64,000 nucleotides of DNA from Mucilaginibacter sp. cycad4. Its GTDB lineage: Bacteria > Bacteroidota > Bacteroidia > Sphingobacteriales > Sphingobacteriaceae. Where the stretch lies: assembly GCF_034263275.1 (NCBI RefSeq), contig NZ_CP139559.1, positions 2,294,001 through 2,358,000 on the forward strand, read 5' to 3'. Of this stretch, positions 43,845 through 53,346 are shown one piece after another (position 1 is the stretch's first letter; each line of letters begins with the position of its first letter). The notes under the pieces are model-generated. The model was not told the DNA's origin. It ran no database searches and saw only the letters and a program-made list of their open reading frames with translations. A program made the translations under genes and the position numbers.

Positions 43845-44762
43845 TTATTGCCGAACGCGGACAATGGTTTTGCCCTTGATCCGCTGGGTCGAATTATAGG
43901 AGGCAATCGCATCGTCGAGTTTAACAACGCTTCCGGCGTTCGTTTTTAGACGTCCCTCGCGGAACCGCTGCACGATCTCCATTAACTGGGTGCGGTCAGC
44001 TTCGACCACGAAGTCGATGTTGTGCACGCCTGTAGGCTGTCCATCGATTGGGCCGGTAATGGTCACAAACCTTCCTCCAGAACGAATGATGCCCAAAGAG
44101 CGCTTCGCGATGTTGCCGCCGAGGACATCAAAAACAAGATCGATCTGGTCGATATTTTCCAACGGATCATGATCGAGGTCGACGAACTCATTTGCACCAA
44201 AGCCGAGCACGGCCTCACGGTGCGCGGTGCGCCCGGTGCCGATAACATGCGCACCGGCCTCCCGTGCGAGTTGGACAGCCATCGAACCTACGATACCAGC
44301 CGCGCCATGTACGAGGACTCTTTGTCCCGCCCTGATTTGTCCGTGTATGAACAGCCCCTGCCAGGCCGTCAGACCCGGCATCACCAGCGCATTGCCATCA
44401 TTAAAGTCAACATCGTCCGGCAGCGGGGCAAGGTTGCGCGCTTCAATCGCCACATATTCTGCCAGCGAGCCGTTGCGATACCAATCCTGAAGACCGAACA
44501 CCCGTTGGCCCACCGACAGCCCCGTCGTGCCATATCCCAACGCCGTTACCACTCCGGCCAGTTCGTGGCCCGGGATCGACGGCGTCCGGTCATGCAGAGC
44601 GCGATCGGTCCATGTCGACGGCCATGACAGTTCGTCTCCGGTAATACTGGATGCGTAAACCTGAACGATGACATCGTTGATCGCTGCCGCGGGCTCAGGC
44701 AACGTTACGAGTTTCATTCCTGCTAATCCCGCATCCTGATCTGTTACAACAATTGCTTTCAT
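43845..44762 (-). CDS. MDR-type NAD(P)H quinone/alcohol oxidoreductase
   Basis: 305 residues from the ATG at 44762 (MKAIVVTDQDAGLAG); the open frame starts 8 codons earlier. The medium-chain dehydrogenase pattern is clear: IPGHELAGVVTALG near residue 72, LTAWQGLF and VHGAAGIVGSMAVQLA (Rossmann coenzyme site, about 150). No zinc-binding Cys cluster is visible, as in the quinone reductase group. The gene has markedly higher GC and a different codon taste than neighbours, which suggests recent transfer. It has no obvious operon partner. Confidence 0.88.
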   Translation of the reverse strand: MKAIVVTDQDAGLAGMKLVTLPEPAAAINDVIVQVYASSITGDELSWPSTWTDRALHDRTPSIPGHELAGVVTALGYGTTGLSVGQRVFGLQDWYRNGSLAEYVAIEARNLAPLPDDVDFNDGNALVMPGLTAWQGLFIHGQIRAGQRVLVHGAAGIVGSMAVQLAREAGAHVIGTGRTAHREAVLGFGANEFVDLDHDPLENIDQIDLVFDVLGGNIAKRSLGIIRSGGRFVTITGPIDGQPTGVHNIDFVVEADRTQLMEIVQRFREGRLKTNAGSVVKLDDAIASYNSTQRIKGKTIVRVRQ

Positions 44763-44983
44763 CAAATTAATCTTATCAGTAATCAATGGTGTTTAAAATA
44801 TTGAATCTTCTTTCATGTTTTTTCGTAGCCTCCAATGAATCGAAAATCCCTAAGTTTTTACGCTTTTTCGTGTCGGGCTCGAGACCTTCCGGGAATAAAT
44901 GCGGTGCTCCCCTAATTTTAATTTCCTGATCATAACCGGTTTATTATTTGTTTCTTATTAACAAACTACAACTGTTCCGGTTT
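44763..44983. other. 221-bp gap, nothing recognised
   Basis: No gene or convincing RNA was seen. A GC-richer stretch at about 44865-44915 looks a little like a tRNA 3' end but does not fold as one by eye. Confidence 0.3.
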
Positions 44984-45506
44984 TTAGATCACCACACGAA
45001 AAGTAAGATTGACCCGGGCTCTCATCGGCCTGGTGGATTTAGCAATGCGATGCTCCCAATGTTCCTGTAAGCCGGCTTTCATCAAGAGAAAAAAAGCCGT
45101 GTTCCAGTTTGACCGAATAATAATTTTTATGATCCGTTTTATTGCGGATATCAAAGCTGCGTACCTGTCCGAAACTTACGGAAGCAATGATTGGGTTAAT
45201 GCCCAATACGCTTTCCCTATCGCTATGCCAGGCAACAGAATCATTGCCGTTGCGGTAATAATTCAGCAACACGCTATTGAACTTGATCCCAGCCACTGCC
45301 TCTGCTTTTTCTTTGAGCATCAATAGCTCCGGTGTCCAGGGATTAGGATTCGAGATTTTGCCGGATACCGAATAATCTGTACCCACATCCCCATGCCGCG
45401 AAGTTAAGCGCGGCGTCAGGTATACTTTGTCCCACATCTTCTTTTTGGTTTGGTTCCACGGCACCTCCGCAATGAACTTTTGAAGCAGGGAAACACAATA
45501 TTGCAT
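44984..45506 (-). pseudogene. AlkB-like dioxygenase, frameshifted
   Basis: On the minus strand the frame from 45506 encodes an AlkB-type 2-oxoglutarate/iron dioxygenase core: WDKVYLTPRLTSRHGD, NYYRNGNDSVAWHSDRE (HxD metal ligands) and SFGQVRSFDIRNK. A run of seven T (45089-45095) then shifts the frame. With six T the protein would continue LLMKAGLQEHWEHRIAKS (second His) and end RVNLTFRVVI with a stop at 44984. As read, it ends early at 45039. The N-terminal 45 or so residues of normal AlkB are also missing. It was a DNA/RNA repair demethylase and is probably inactive unless slippage or an assembly error in the homopolymer explains the shift. Confidence 0.75.
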
Positions 45507-45658
45507 GTGTTTCTTTTTTTTGCTTATAAAAAACTGATAACAGATTATTATCGTTCTTTCAAAAAGTGTTCGAAGTTTATTGGAAAATTTTGATACTAAA
45601 TATTAGTTGGTTCTATTTTATATCTTAATCATTGTATAAGTAATTGTTCATTTCAAGG

Positions 45659-47374
45659 CTATTCGTCGATCATGACCACGTCTTCGCCTTTTGTAATGCC
45701 ATTCTCATTAAAAACATCAATAATGAAATAATACTTCTGCAGTTTGCTAAGACTATGAATAGTGATCGAACTATTATCAAGCACCTGGTAATTTTCATAT
45801 AGTTTTCCTGGCGAACTACCATAGCGAATATTGTAACCGATAGCGCCCGGAACTTTATCCCAGGTTAGTGTTACATTTCTTTTATCCGAGGAATCGCGGA
45901 CCGCTTTAAAGCCAGTGACGGGCACAGCAAACTTACCCGTACTTTTACCAAATACTCTAAGTCCTGACAAAGCGAACTTTCCGGATGGTGTATGATAATT
46001 GGTAATTTTAACATAACGAGCCTTAACTGCCGCCGGTAACTGGACGTAATTATGAGGACTATCGGTATAATTTTTTGTTTTATCAGCTAATTTTTTCCAA
46101 TCGGATTGATTATTCGAATATTCAATTATGTATTGCTGATAAATTGAATCGGGACGTCCGAGGATAGTAGAACCTTCCTCCGCGAAATTAATTTGCAGAG
46201 CGTTTATTTCACAAGGATGTTGAAGGTCAATTATAGCCCATTCACCTTTTTCGCCGGTTGCCGCGCTCCAATATTTACGAATATTTTCGCCCGTAATATT
46301 TTCCTTTTGATGGTTTTCCAAAGCCGACGAAACTTGAACCGGTTTGTTATGCGAAAGCAGCATCCACGCCGGTTGATAGTCGTTTTCTCCGCCCATGCGC
46401 CGTTGTGGTATAACATGGGGAAAATCGCCGAAGCCTGTATAAGTGTAGAATTCTCCATCTTTGCCCATAAATGCCGGGAATAATCCTAATCTTCGTTCAA
46501 AATGTTCTTTTACGGAAATTGTCATCGTCATCACAGACCAGAAATTGCCATATTTGTCTTTGAAAGTGCACCCGTGCCCGGCGCCGGCGATAAAGCCCTC
46601 CGGCTTATAGGAGAAGGGATTGTTGTTGGCAAGCTCGAAAGGCCCCAATGGCGAATCAGCTACGTAAATGCCGTCGTTATAGCTCTTAAATTGAGTTGCA
46701 GGTGTTGCATATTGCAGGTAATATTTACCATTGTGTTTCATCATCCACGCACCTTCTAACCATGTCCATCCTTTATCACTATTGTATTCGCCCGTTCTCT
46801 CCCACCCATAGTCGCTGCTTTTTGTATTTAAACATGCCACCGGCTCACCAATGGGATTGAAAGTCGTTTTATCCAACTGCACTCCAGAGATAGGTTTGGA
46901 AGGGGAAAGGCCATAATACAGATAAAGTTTGCCGTCGTCATCTAAAAACAAATCAGGATCCTCCGCTTTAATAGAAAACCCTTCTTTTGCAATTTCCCAA
47001 CGACCTGTGGATGGGTCGATAGATTTATAAATCCGCTTATCCAGCGCCATAAAGTAAACAGCATCGTTCATCACCAAGGCAGTCGGCGCATAATCTTCCC
47101 ACGGCAAATCATTAGACGTAATGAACTTCCAATCAATTAAATCGTTGGATGACCAATAGCCCCCTGACTTCGATGCAAACAGGTAATATTTTCCCTTGAA
47201 TAAGATAATGACCGGGTCCGCAGCTTCACGACGCGAAGGCTTATCTAATTGAAATCGGTAACTTAAGTTCAACGGATTGCAGATGATAGTCTGTTTGGCA
47301 TTGCTTTGTGCATCCGCGGCGGTTATCGAAAAACTGACAGCCAGGGCTATCAATAATATCTTGCACCTTTTCAT
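45659..47374 (-). CDS. GH43 glycosidase with discoidin-type (F5/8) and FN3 domains
   Basis: 571 residues with signal MKRCKILLIALAVSFSITAADA. The five-bladed GH43 catalytic part shows AADPVIILFKGKYYLFAS, AEDPDLFLDDDGKLYLYYG and WLEGAWMMKHNGKYYLQY, the expected Asp-Asp-Glu layout. An F5/8-type carbohydrate-binding domain (IIDLQHPCEINALQINFAEE) and a fibronectin-like end follow. GH43 members act on arabinan, xylan and galactan. It is the last gene in a run with GH2 and an HGSNAT-like protein, 26 bases after GH2. Confidence 0.88.
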   Translation of the reverse strand: MKRCKILLIALAVSFSITAADAQSNAKQTIICNPLNLSYRFQLDKPSRREAADPVIILFKGKYYLFASKSGGYWSSNDLIDWKFITSNDLPWEDYAPTALVMNDAVYFMALDKRIYKSIDPSTGRWEIAKEGFSIKAEDPDLFLDDDGKLYLYYGLSPSKPISGVQLDKTTFNPIGEPVACLNTKSSDYGWERTGEYNSDKGWTWLEGAWMMKHNGKYYLQYATPATQFKSYNDGIYVADSPLGPFELANNNPFSYKPEGFIAGAGHGCTFKDKYGNFWSVMTMTISVKEHFERRLGLFPAFMGKDGEFYTYTGFGDFPHVIPQRRMGGENDYQPAWMLLSHNKPVQVSSALENHQKENITGENIRKYWSAATGEKGEWAIIDLQHPCEINALQINFAEEGSTILGRPDSIYQQYIIEYSNNQSDWKKLADKTKNYTDSPHNYVQLPAAVKARYVKITNYHTPSGKFALSGLRVFGKSTGKFAVPVTGFKAVRDSSDKRNVTLTWDKVPGAIGYNIRYGSSPGKLYENYQVLDNSSITIHSLSKLQKYYFIIDVFNENGITKGEDVVMIDE

Positions 47375-47399
47375 GATCTATAAAGTATTAAGTCTCTGT

Positions 47400-49892
47400 T
47401 TAACGTGCTTCGATGATTACTTTGGCGGATCGCAGCCCGTCAGCCGAAGCATGAAGTACTATAGCACCCGGTTTAACATTTGGCCTTACAATAACCAGTC
47501 CCCGTCCTTGAAATACTTTTTTATGGTTTTGCTGAAAACTGGATACATCAGCCGGATTACCATTACCAACTCCGGCTATTTTACCTGCCTCGTTAAGCTC
47601 ATAGCGGATTTCTATATCATCTGCATCCGGCACAACATTCCCCTTGTCATCAACTACCTCCACATTTACAAACGACAAATCATTTACATCAGCTTTTATG
47701 ATTTTTCTATCTGGTATTAAACGGATAGCAACGGGCCTACCTGTTGTATGTAGCATGCTTTCCCCTGTTTCCTTTCCATTGGTAAATCCTTTGGCTGTAA
47801 GCGTTCCTGGCTGATATTCCACTTCAAAGGTGGCGGTAATAGAGCCGTCAGGAACTGTTTGTTCGGCAATAATTTTACCGTTCAACTCAAGCTTTACCTG
47901 TTTGCTTCGCGTATAAACCTGCACCTGCATTTTTTGGCTTTCTTTTCCCGGCCACGTCCAGCTTTTCAATAAATCCGGGAACCCCCATGGCGATGTTATT
48001 TCCTTCATACCGGCAGCCATTGGACGGTGCACTAATACTTCTACGGGGGTATTTCTCCAAACAACATTTTGATAATAGGAAGCCGCTCTCCGATTTCCAA
48101 TGATATCCAGATCTCCACAAACGGCCCCATATACCGGCCATGGGTTAACTGTTGCGTTCATCATAACTCTCATATAATTAGCAGTATCCGGTACCTTTGA
48201 TGCTCCCCCTATAAAAGCCTCTCCGATATAATTCATGGCGGTCCAGCTAAACCCGCCTAATACATAAGGATGCTTTTCCGCTGCATCCCAGTTTTCCAGG
48301 GCGGCTACCGGGAAATATTCAGTTGCCATAAAGGTTTTTTCCGGGTGTTTGGCATGCTCCGTTTCATAACGGTCGGGTGCCTTGTTGTTTGAAAGGGGCC
48401 CGGCTTTTCCTGCTATAGCATAGTTATATCCATCTACATCCAATACCTTTAAATGCGGCTTATATTGTTCCCAGTTTTTTGCAGATGAATACCCCGGAAA
48501 GTAAACAATTGCTTCTGTTACCGGACGTGTAGGGTCTAAGCGGTGTACCTCGTCAGCCAGTTCTTTTGCAATCCGGTAACCCGATGTATCGGCCGCCTCC
48601 GGAATTTCGTTACCAATCCCCCACATGATGATAGAAGGATGATTCCGGTCCCTGAAGATCAACGCCTGTAAATCTTTTTGCCACCATTTTTTGAAATATA
48701 GGTTATACCCATCTTTCACAGGCGATTTTTCCTGCTCCCACATGTCGTAAGAATCGGTAACAACCAGCATGCCTAACCGGTCGCAGGCGTTCAGCAACGC
48801 AGGCGCATAGGGATTATGGCTTAACCGGACAGCATTGTAACCTGCTTTTTTCAGCAGTTCTATTTTTCGCTCTTCTGCCCTATCGATACTCGTTGCCCCA
48901 AGAGGTCCATTGTCATGATGAATACAACCGCCCTTTAATTTGACCGATTTTCCGTTCAATAGAAAACCTTTTGCTCCATCAAACTCGATTTTTCGGATCC
49001 CGAAAGAAGTAATCGTTTTATCTATCGATTTACCACCCATCACCGTCACTTTCGCCTTATATAATGAAGGGTTTTCTAACGACCACAAAGATGGTTTAGT
49101 AACCGTTAGTTGCTGGGAAATAAGGTGTGTATTACCTGCGTCCAGATAAACTGCTTCCGTTTTAGCGGCGATGAGTTTGCCCTCGGGGTTTATCAAATCA
49201 ATACGCACATTTACATTTTTATTTTGTGAGGAAGCATTCTTTATAACGCCTTCTACTTTCACCAGGGCGGTTTTCCCCGACACCTCAGAGGTTGTGATGG
49301 AACTACCCCATATTTCGGCATGCACCAGGTTCACAGGTGTCAGCCACACATGCCGATAGATACCAGAACCGGAATACCAGCGGGAATTGACACCCCGATT
49401 TTTAACACGTACAGCGATTACATTAGACGTCCCAACGGGATTTAAGTAAGGGGTAAGATCATAAAAAAAGGAAATGTAACCATTAGGACGATAACCAAGA
49501 TGGTGACCGTTGATCCATACGTCACTATTCATGTACACGCCGTCAAACGTGATATAAATCTGCTTGCCCGAATAACTTTTTTCCAGGGTAAAAGTTTTGC
49601 GGTACCAACCGATACCACCTTCTGTATATCCCGTTGCGCCTTTGCTCATGGCATTTTTAGAGAAAGGCCCCTGGACTTCTCCCATTTTTTGATTTGGAAG
49701 GTCTTCAATGCTCCAGTCGTGCGGAAGATCTAACTTTCGCCAGCCTGCATCGTTATAAGACGGGTTTTCTGCCCTTATAACACTATCCTTTTTAAATCTC
49801 CAATCCTTATCAAACGGAATCCCCCGCGAATCCTGCGCTCTTGCCGGCAAGCAGAACCAACAAATTGCGACAAGTAAAAAAAGTTGCTTCAT
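47400..49892 (-). CDS. GH2 beta-galactosidase-type enzyme
   Basis: 830 residues with signal MKQLFLLVAICWFCLPARA. Family signs are the N-terminal sugar-binding part (GWRKLDLPHDWSIEDL), two immunoglobulin-like domains, and the TIM barrel with IIMWGIGNEIPEA (acid/base Glu429) and FMATEYFPV (nucleophile Glu525). A C-terminal beta-sandwich of the DUF4982 type follows. It is a secreted exo-enzyme, probably beta-galactosidase or beta-mannosidase-like. It lies between GH43 and the HGSNAT-like gene. Confidence 0.9.
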   Translation of the reverse strand: MKQLFLLVAICWFCLPARAQDSRGIPFDKDWRFKKDSVIRAENPSYNDAGWRKLDLPHDWSIEDLPNQKMGEVQGPFSKNAMSKGATGYTEGGIGWYRKTFTLEKSYSGKQIYITFDGVYMNSDVWINGHHLGYRPNGYISFFYDLTPYLNPVGTSNVIAVRVKNRGVNSRWYSGSGIYRHVWLTPVNLVHAEIWGSSITTSEVSGKTALVKVEGVIKNASSQNKNVNVRIDLINPEGKLIAAKTEAVYLDAGNTHLISQQLTVTKPSLWSLENPSLYKAKVTVMGGKSIDKTITSFGIRKIEFDGAKGFLLNGKSVKLKGGCIHHDNGPLGATSIDRAEERKIELLKKAGYNAVRLSHNPYAPALLNACDRLGMLVVTDSYDMWEQEKSPVKDGYNLYFKKWWQKDLQALIFRDRNHPSIIMWGIGNEIPEAADTSGYRIAKELADEVHRLDPTRPVTEAIVYFPGYSSAKNWEQYKPHLKVLDVDGYNYAIAGKAGPLSNNKAPDRYETEHAKHPEKTFMATEYFPVAALENWDAAEKHPYVLGGFSWTAMNYIGEAFIGGASKVPDTANYMRVMMNATVNPWPVYGAVCGDLDIIGNRRAASYYQNVVWRNTPVEVLVHRPMAAGMKEITSPWGFPDLLKSWTWPGKESQKMQVQVYTRSKQVKLELNGKIIAEQTVPDGSITATFEVEYQPGTLTAKGFTNGKETGESMLHTTGRPVAIRLIPDRKIIKADVNDLSFVNVEVVDDKGNVVPDADDIEIRYELNEAGKIAGVGNGNPADVSSFQQNHKKVFQGRGLVIVRPNVKPGAIVLHASADGLRSAKVIIEAR

Positions 49893-49928
49893 TGTTTTAT
49901 GTATTTTAAAATGTTAAAATCCTATAAG

Positions 49929-51056
49929 TTATACCCGCACATAAATTTTTTTGCGATCGAGAACAAGTCCTGCTAACCAGCACAAAAGCATAAATACGAT
50001 GGCAAAAAGAAGTGATCCGAAATATGCGCCCACATATATAAAGAGGTTCTGATAAAGCCAAAAAGATATTGGCATGTGATGAAACGGAATAATAAGCAAC
50101 AGCAACCCCCCAATCATCGACAACAAATAAATAAATAGCGGATTGCGGCCAAAGACCAGAAAAAAATAGACGCCATAATTCAGGCGGCGAAAATCGAGCA
50201 GGTAGATAATGCAGGCTAATATCATGCAATCAAGTCCCACTGTATGCAGCACGAATGAACTGGTCCATAATTTTTTATTGATCGGCAAGCCGAAATTCCA
50301 CCAATACGCTATGAAAAAACAAACAAATCCTGCCATAAATAATTTGGAGAGGCCCTCACAGGTGGTGCCTTTTGATTGAATATATCTTCCGGCGAAACAG
50401 CCAGCCACGACGGTGACAATTGCCGGGAAAGTACTTAAAAAACCCTCGGGGTCAAATGGAAATCCCTCGGCACTCCAAAGATGTCCGGCACCCCAAAGCA
50501 AGGTATCTAATTTTAAAACTGCATTGGTATGCGGACTTAAAGGGTCTGGCCCACTGCCGAAGTAAACCAAAACCGGCCAATATATCGCCAAAATTGCAAT
50601 ACAAACCGTGATGATCGTTCGTGGCTTAAGAAAATAAAACATTAACGACGCAATGCAGTATGTCAGCGCAATGCGCTGAAGCACTCCAAATATCCGTGTT
50701 TCCGAAAAGGGTATGAAAAACGAATGAAATTGTGGTTTCATCATTGCCGCATACGGATACATAAGCAAGTACCCAATAACGAAAATGATAACCGTACGCT
50801 TAAATATCTTAAAAAGAACCCTGCTTGTTGATTCACCTTTCCACCGGTTGATGACAAAGCTGATCGCATTACCAACCACGAAAAGGAATGAGGGAAATAC
50901 CATATCGGTTGGTGTGCACCCATTCCAGTCTGCATGGTTCAACGGCGCGAAAACTTTACCGAAATCTCCAGGGGTATTTACAATTATCATAAGGCAAACT
51001 GTCATCCCTCTAAAAACGTCGAGAGCAATAAACCGTGAGTTTGTCTGTGTCGTCAT
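49929..51056 (-). CDS. HGSNAT/NagX-like membrane acyltransferase (DUF5009)
   Basis: 375 residues, strongly hydrophobic, with about ten membrane segments. It carries HADWNGCTPTDMVFPSFLF near residue 42, the family mark of heparan-alpha-glucosaminide N-acetyltransferases and their bacterial relatives, and FRGMTVCLMIIVN at the start. The bacterial proteins are proposed to acylate amino sugars or to transport acetyl groups across the inner membrane. It lies next to GH2, and GH89 elsewhere in the window fits a HexNAc context. Function beyond family level is open. Confidence 0.85.
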   Translation of the reverse strand: MTTQTNSRFIALDVFRGMTVCLMIIVNTPGDFGKVFAPLNHADWNGCTPTDMVFPSFLFVVGNAISFVINRWKGESTSRVLFKIFKRTVIIFVIGYLLMYPYAAMMKPQFHSFFIPFSETRIFGVLQRIALTYCIASLMFYFLKPRTIITVCIAILAIYWPVLVYFGSGPDPLSPHTNAVLKLDTLLWGAGHLWSAEGFPFDPEGFLSTFPAIVTVVAGCFAGRYIQSKGTTCEGLSKLFMAGFVCFFIAYWWNFGLPINKKLWTSSFVLHTVGLDCMILACIIYLLDFRRLNYGVYFFLVFGRNPLFIYLLSMIGGLLLLIIPFHHMPISFWLYQNLFIYVGAYFGSLLFAIVFMLLCWLAGLVLDRKKIYVRV

Positions 51057-51113
51057 ATTTGATTCAGTACAGGCTGATTGTTATCGGATAATTATCACAT
51101 GTAAGGTGTTTTG

Positions 51114-53300
51114 CTATTTAACTATTACCCTTACCTTGCCCAGGTTTTGAATACGCGCAAATGGCGTATTTATATCGCCCTGTCGTTGTGACGCAACCCT
51201 TAACGTTGGGAAATAGGTGCCCGGTTTAGAAAACTTATAGGTTGTGGTCAGCTTAACGCGCGAACCATTTTTACCGATCGCCTTCCATTTTGCAGCAACC
51301 GGGAACAGCCCGGAGGTAACAAAATTCCATCCATGAAACTCACTGATCCTTTGTTCAAAACCCTTCGGCAAACCTTCAAAATTCCAAACCGCCGTAACCA
51401 CTTTCCCTGCATGTTCCGGAACATCGATAACTGCGGTAAAAGTTACCGTTTGGCCAACTCTGACTTCACTCCGCGTGCCGCCGTTTGCCTTTACGAAAAC
51501 TACCGGCTGAATACCTTTTCTCTCATTTGCCGCTGGAGGCAGCACAACCTGCCCATCAACAATCTTATAGTTAGTACTGGGCGCAGGTGCAATACTTTTT
51601 TCTACCCAGGCGCTCAGATCAAGAAGCGCCTGTTGTAAAACGCCGAGGTAGCTAACCGTTTCAGTAGGATCATCCTCTATTGCAACGTCCCCATGTAAAG
51701 CCCGGTCGGTGAACCATACCCGAAAATGATTATCGAGGCTATCCCCGAGGTTTGCCTTTACCTTTGTGCGGTACCAGTCAGCCTGCCATGGAAAAGCCTC
51801 ACGATCCCAGGCGGATTCCAGTAAGATCATTTTGCCTTTGAACTTACCTGTTGGTAGCAGGCCGGCGGTTGCCCTGGTGAATAATGGTCCGAGCAAAAAT
51901 GGACGCTGCGGGTATTTAGGAGTTCCATCAGCATTGCGGAAGTGGTCCCATACGTAATATTCTTTCCCAGGCACCTGATGTCGATGATAGGTTTGTATGG
52001 CAAGAAAATTTGAATTATCAACCTGCACGGAGTCACCTGGTTTTATCTTCGTTAGTATGCTTTCGTCTACCGGGCCGAGAACCACTTTGTCGTTTTCAAT
52101 TTTCGTTATCAGCAAAACTTTTCCGGCAGCGGCACCACTTTTGATGATCAAATCGCCACCCAGGAAATAAACATCGTTAAGCATATCCTGCAATTGAAAT
52201 GCGACGGGCATACCACCCGGCACCCCGCCAATGGTTTTTGAGGCATTTCCGGCTGTACCGCGGTCTGCCGTAGATATTGGTTTTTTAAGCCCCAGGCTAA
52301 CCGCCTGCTCCATATTAATAGGAGCCTTGATAACATTTGGTTGCTGAATCCTGTCCTTTATTACTGATGCAGGAGAATCGTGGCCAAGGTAACCGGGAAG
52401 GTTCCAAAAATCATGGTCAAAATAAGCCTTGTCAATACCCACGATCGCCTGGTAAAGAACCGGAAACCCCTGTATATCCATAGTTTTATAACCAAACCAA
52501 CTCCTCAATGGAAATCCCATCCTGGTAACTTCGGTAAGGGCTGCTGTTTCTTCATCGTTTAAACCCGCAAACACGTTACCACTTCCGCCCGGTTCTAAAG
52601 CATCTACAATCTGGGCAAACTTATTTCTTAAAACACGCATCGCAAACATACGTACGGTGAATACGTTCGGGATGGCTTCATCAGACCCCATCACGTAAGG
52701 AACAATCCCTTCCCAAACACCATCGGTGCTTTCGAAACCGCCTACTGTACGATATGCACCGCCGCTTCCGCCAAAAGCGTAACCATATGGGCGTTTACCA
52801 TCATAGATCTTCTCAGCCACACTGCGCGAAAACTGGGCCGTTGCTGCATTTACACGGTAAGCTGCCAATGATGGATCTGATTGGTTTGGATTGGTGAAGC
52901 TGAAATTTCCACCTTCGTTTGTCTCTACGAAATAAGCACCGTGACTAACGCAAAACCCTATTTTGTCTTCCTCGCCGGTTCTTCCCTGCGAACCATTTTC
53001 ACTATCCGGAAATGGTGTGATATATTGGAAAAAGTGTCCCTGATACTGTTCCTTTGACGGAAAATAAAAAGAAAAGCGTGCGCTGGTTCCTTTGAATCCG
53101 CCGTGCACGTAACGATGCCTAACCGGAACGTTCCGCCACTCGTCAATATCGATATACGGCTTTTTAAATAGCGTGTCTTTTACTACAAATTTATTGGCTA
53201 ATTCTTCGCTGTATTTTACCAGATTGCTTTGAGCCTGCAGGCTTATTGACAAGCCGAAAATTAGGCAAGCCAAAATTAAATTGAATCGATGAATTGACAT
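51114..53300 (-). CDS. Large secreted alpha/beta-hydrolase-like protein, family unclear
   Basis: 728 residues from the ATG at 53300 (MSIHRFNLILACLIFGLSIS, export signal). The middle has GYAFGGSGGAYRTVGGFEST, a G-x-S-G-G nucleophile elbow near residue 190 like a tannase- or feruloyl-esterase-type hydrolase. Insertions and a metal- or sugar-site-like loop follow. The C-terminal 120 residues (TAVWNFEGLPKGFEQ and KFSKPGTYFPTLRV) look like a PKD/Ig domain. I do not recognise the family. The catalytic acid and histidine cannot be fixed by eye. A second, smaller alpha/beta hydrolase gene follows on the upstream side. Confidence 0.6.
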   Translation of the reverse strand: MSIHRFNLILACLIFGLSISLQAQSNLVKYSEELANKFVVKDTLFKKPYIDIDEWRNVPVRHRYVHGGFKGTSARFSFYFPSKEQYQGHFFQYITPFPDSENGSQGRTGEEDKIGFCVSHGAYFVETNEGGNFSFTNPNQSDPSLAAYRVNAATAQFSRSVAEKIYDGKRPYGYAFGGSGGAYRTVGGFESTDGVWEGIVPYVMGSDEAIPNVFTVRMFAMRVLRNKFAQIVDALEPGGSGNVFAGLNDEETAALTEVTRMGFPLRSWFGYKTMDIQGFPVLYQAIVGIDKAYFDHDFWNLPGYLGHDSPASVIKDRIQQPNVIKAPINMEQAVSLGLKKPISTADRGTAGNASKTIGGVPGGMPVAFQLQDMLNDVYFLGGDLIIKSGAAAGKVLLITKIENDKVVLGPVDESILTKIKPGDSVQVDNSNFLAIQTYHRHQVPGKEYYVWDHFRNADGTPKYPQRPFLLGPLFTRATAGLLPTGKFKGKMILLESAWDREAFPWQADWYRTKVKANLGDSLDNHFRVWFTDRALHGDVAIEDDPTETVSYLGVLQQALLDLSAWVEKSIAPAPSTNYKIVDGQVVLPPAANERKGIQPVVFVKANGGTRSEVRVGQTVTFTAVIDVPEHAGKVVTAVWNFEGLPKGFEQRISEFHGWNFVTSGLFPVAAKWKAIGKNGSRVKLTTTYKFSKPGTYFPTLRVASQRQGDINTPFARIQNLGKVRVIVK

Positions 53301-53346
53301 GGGGTTAAATTTTTCTGTTACAAATTTTTGTGTGGATAGCATTCGT

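Noticed and set aside
44865..44915. A GC-rich stretch resembling the 3' end of a tRNA
   Set aside because: The stem pairs do not match and no anticodon arm can be built; no integrase is near.
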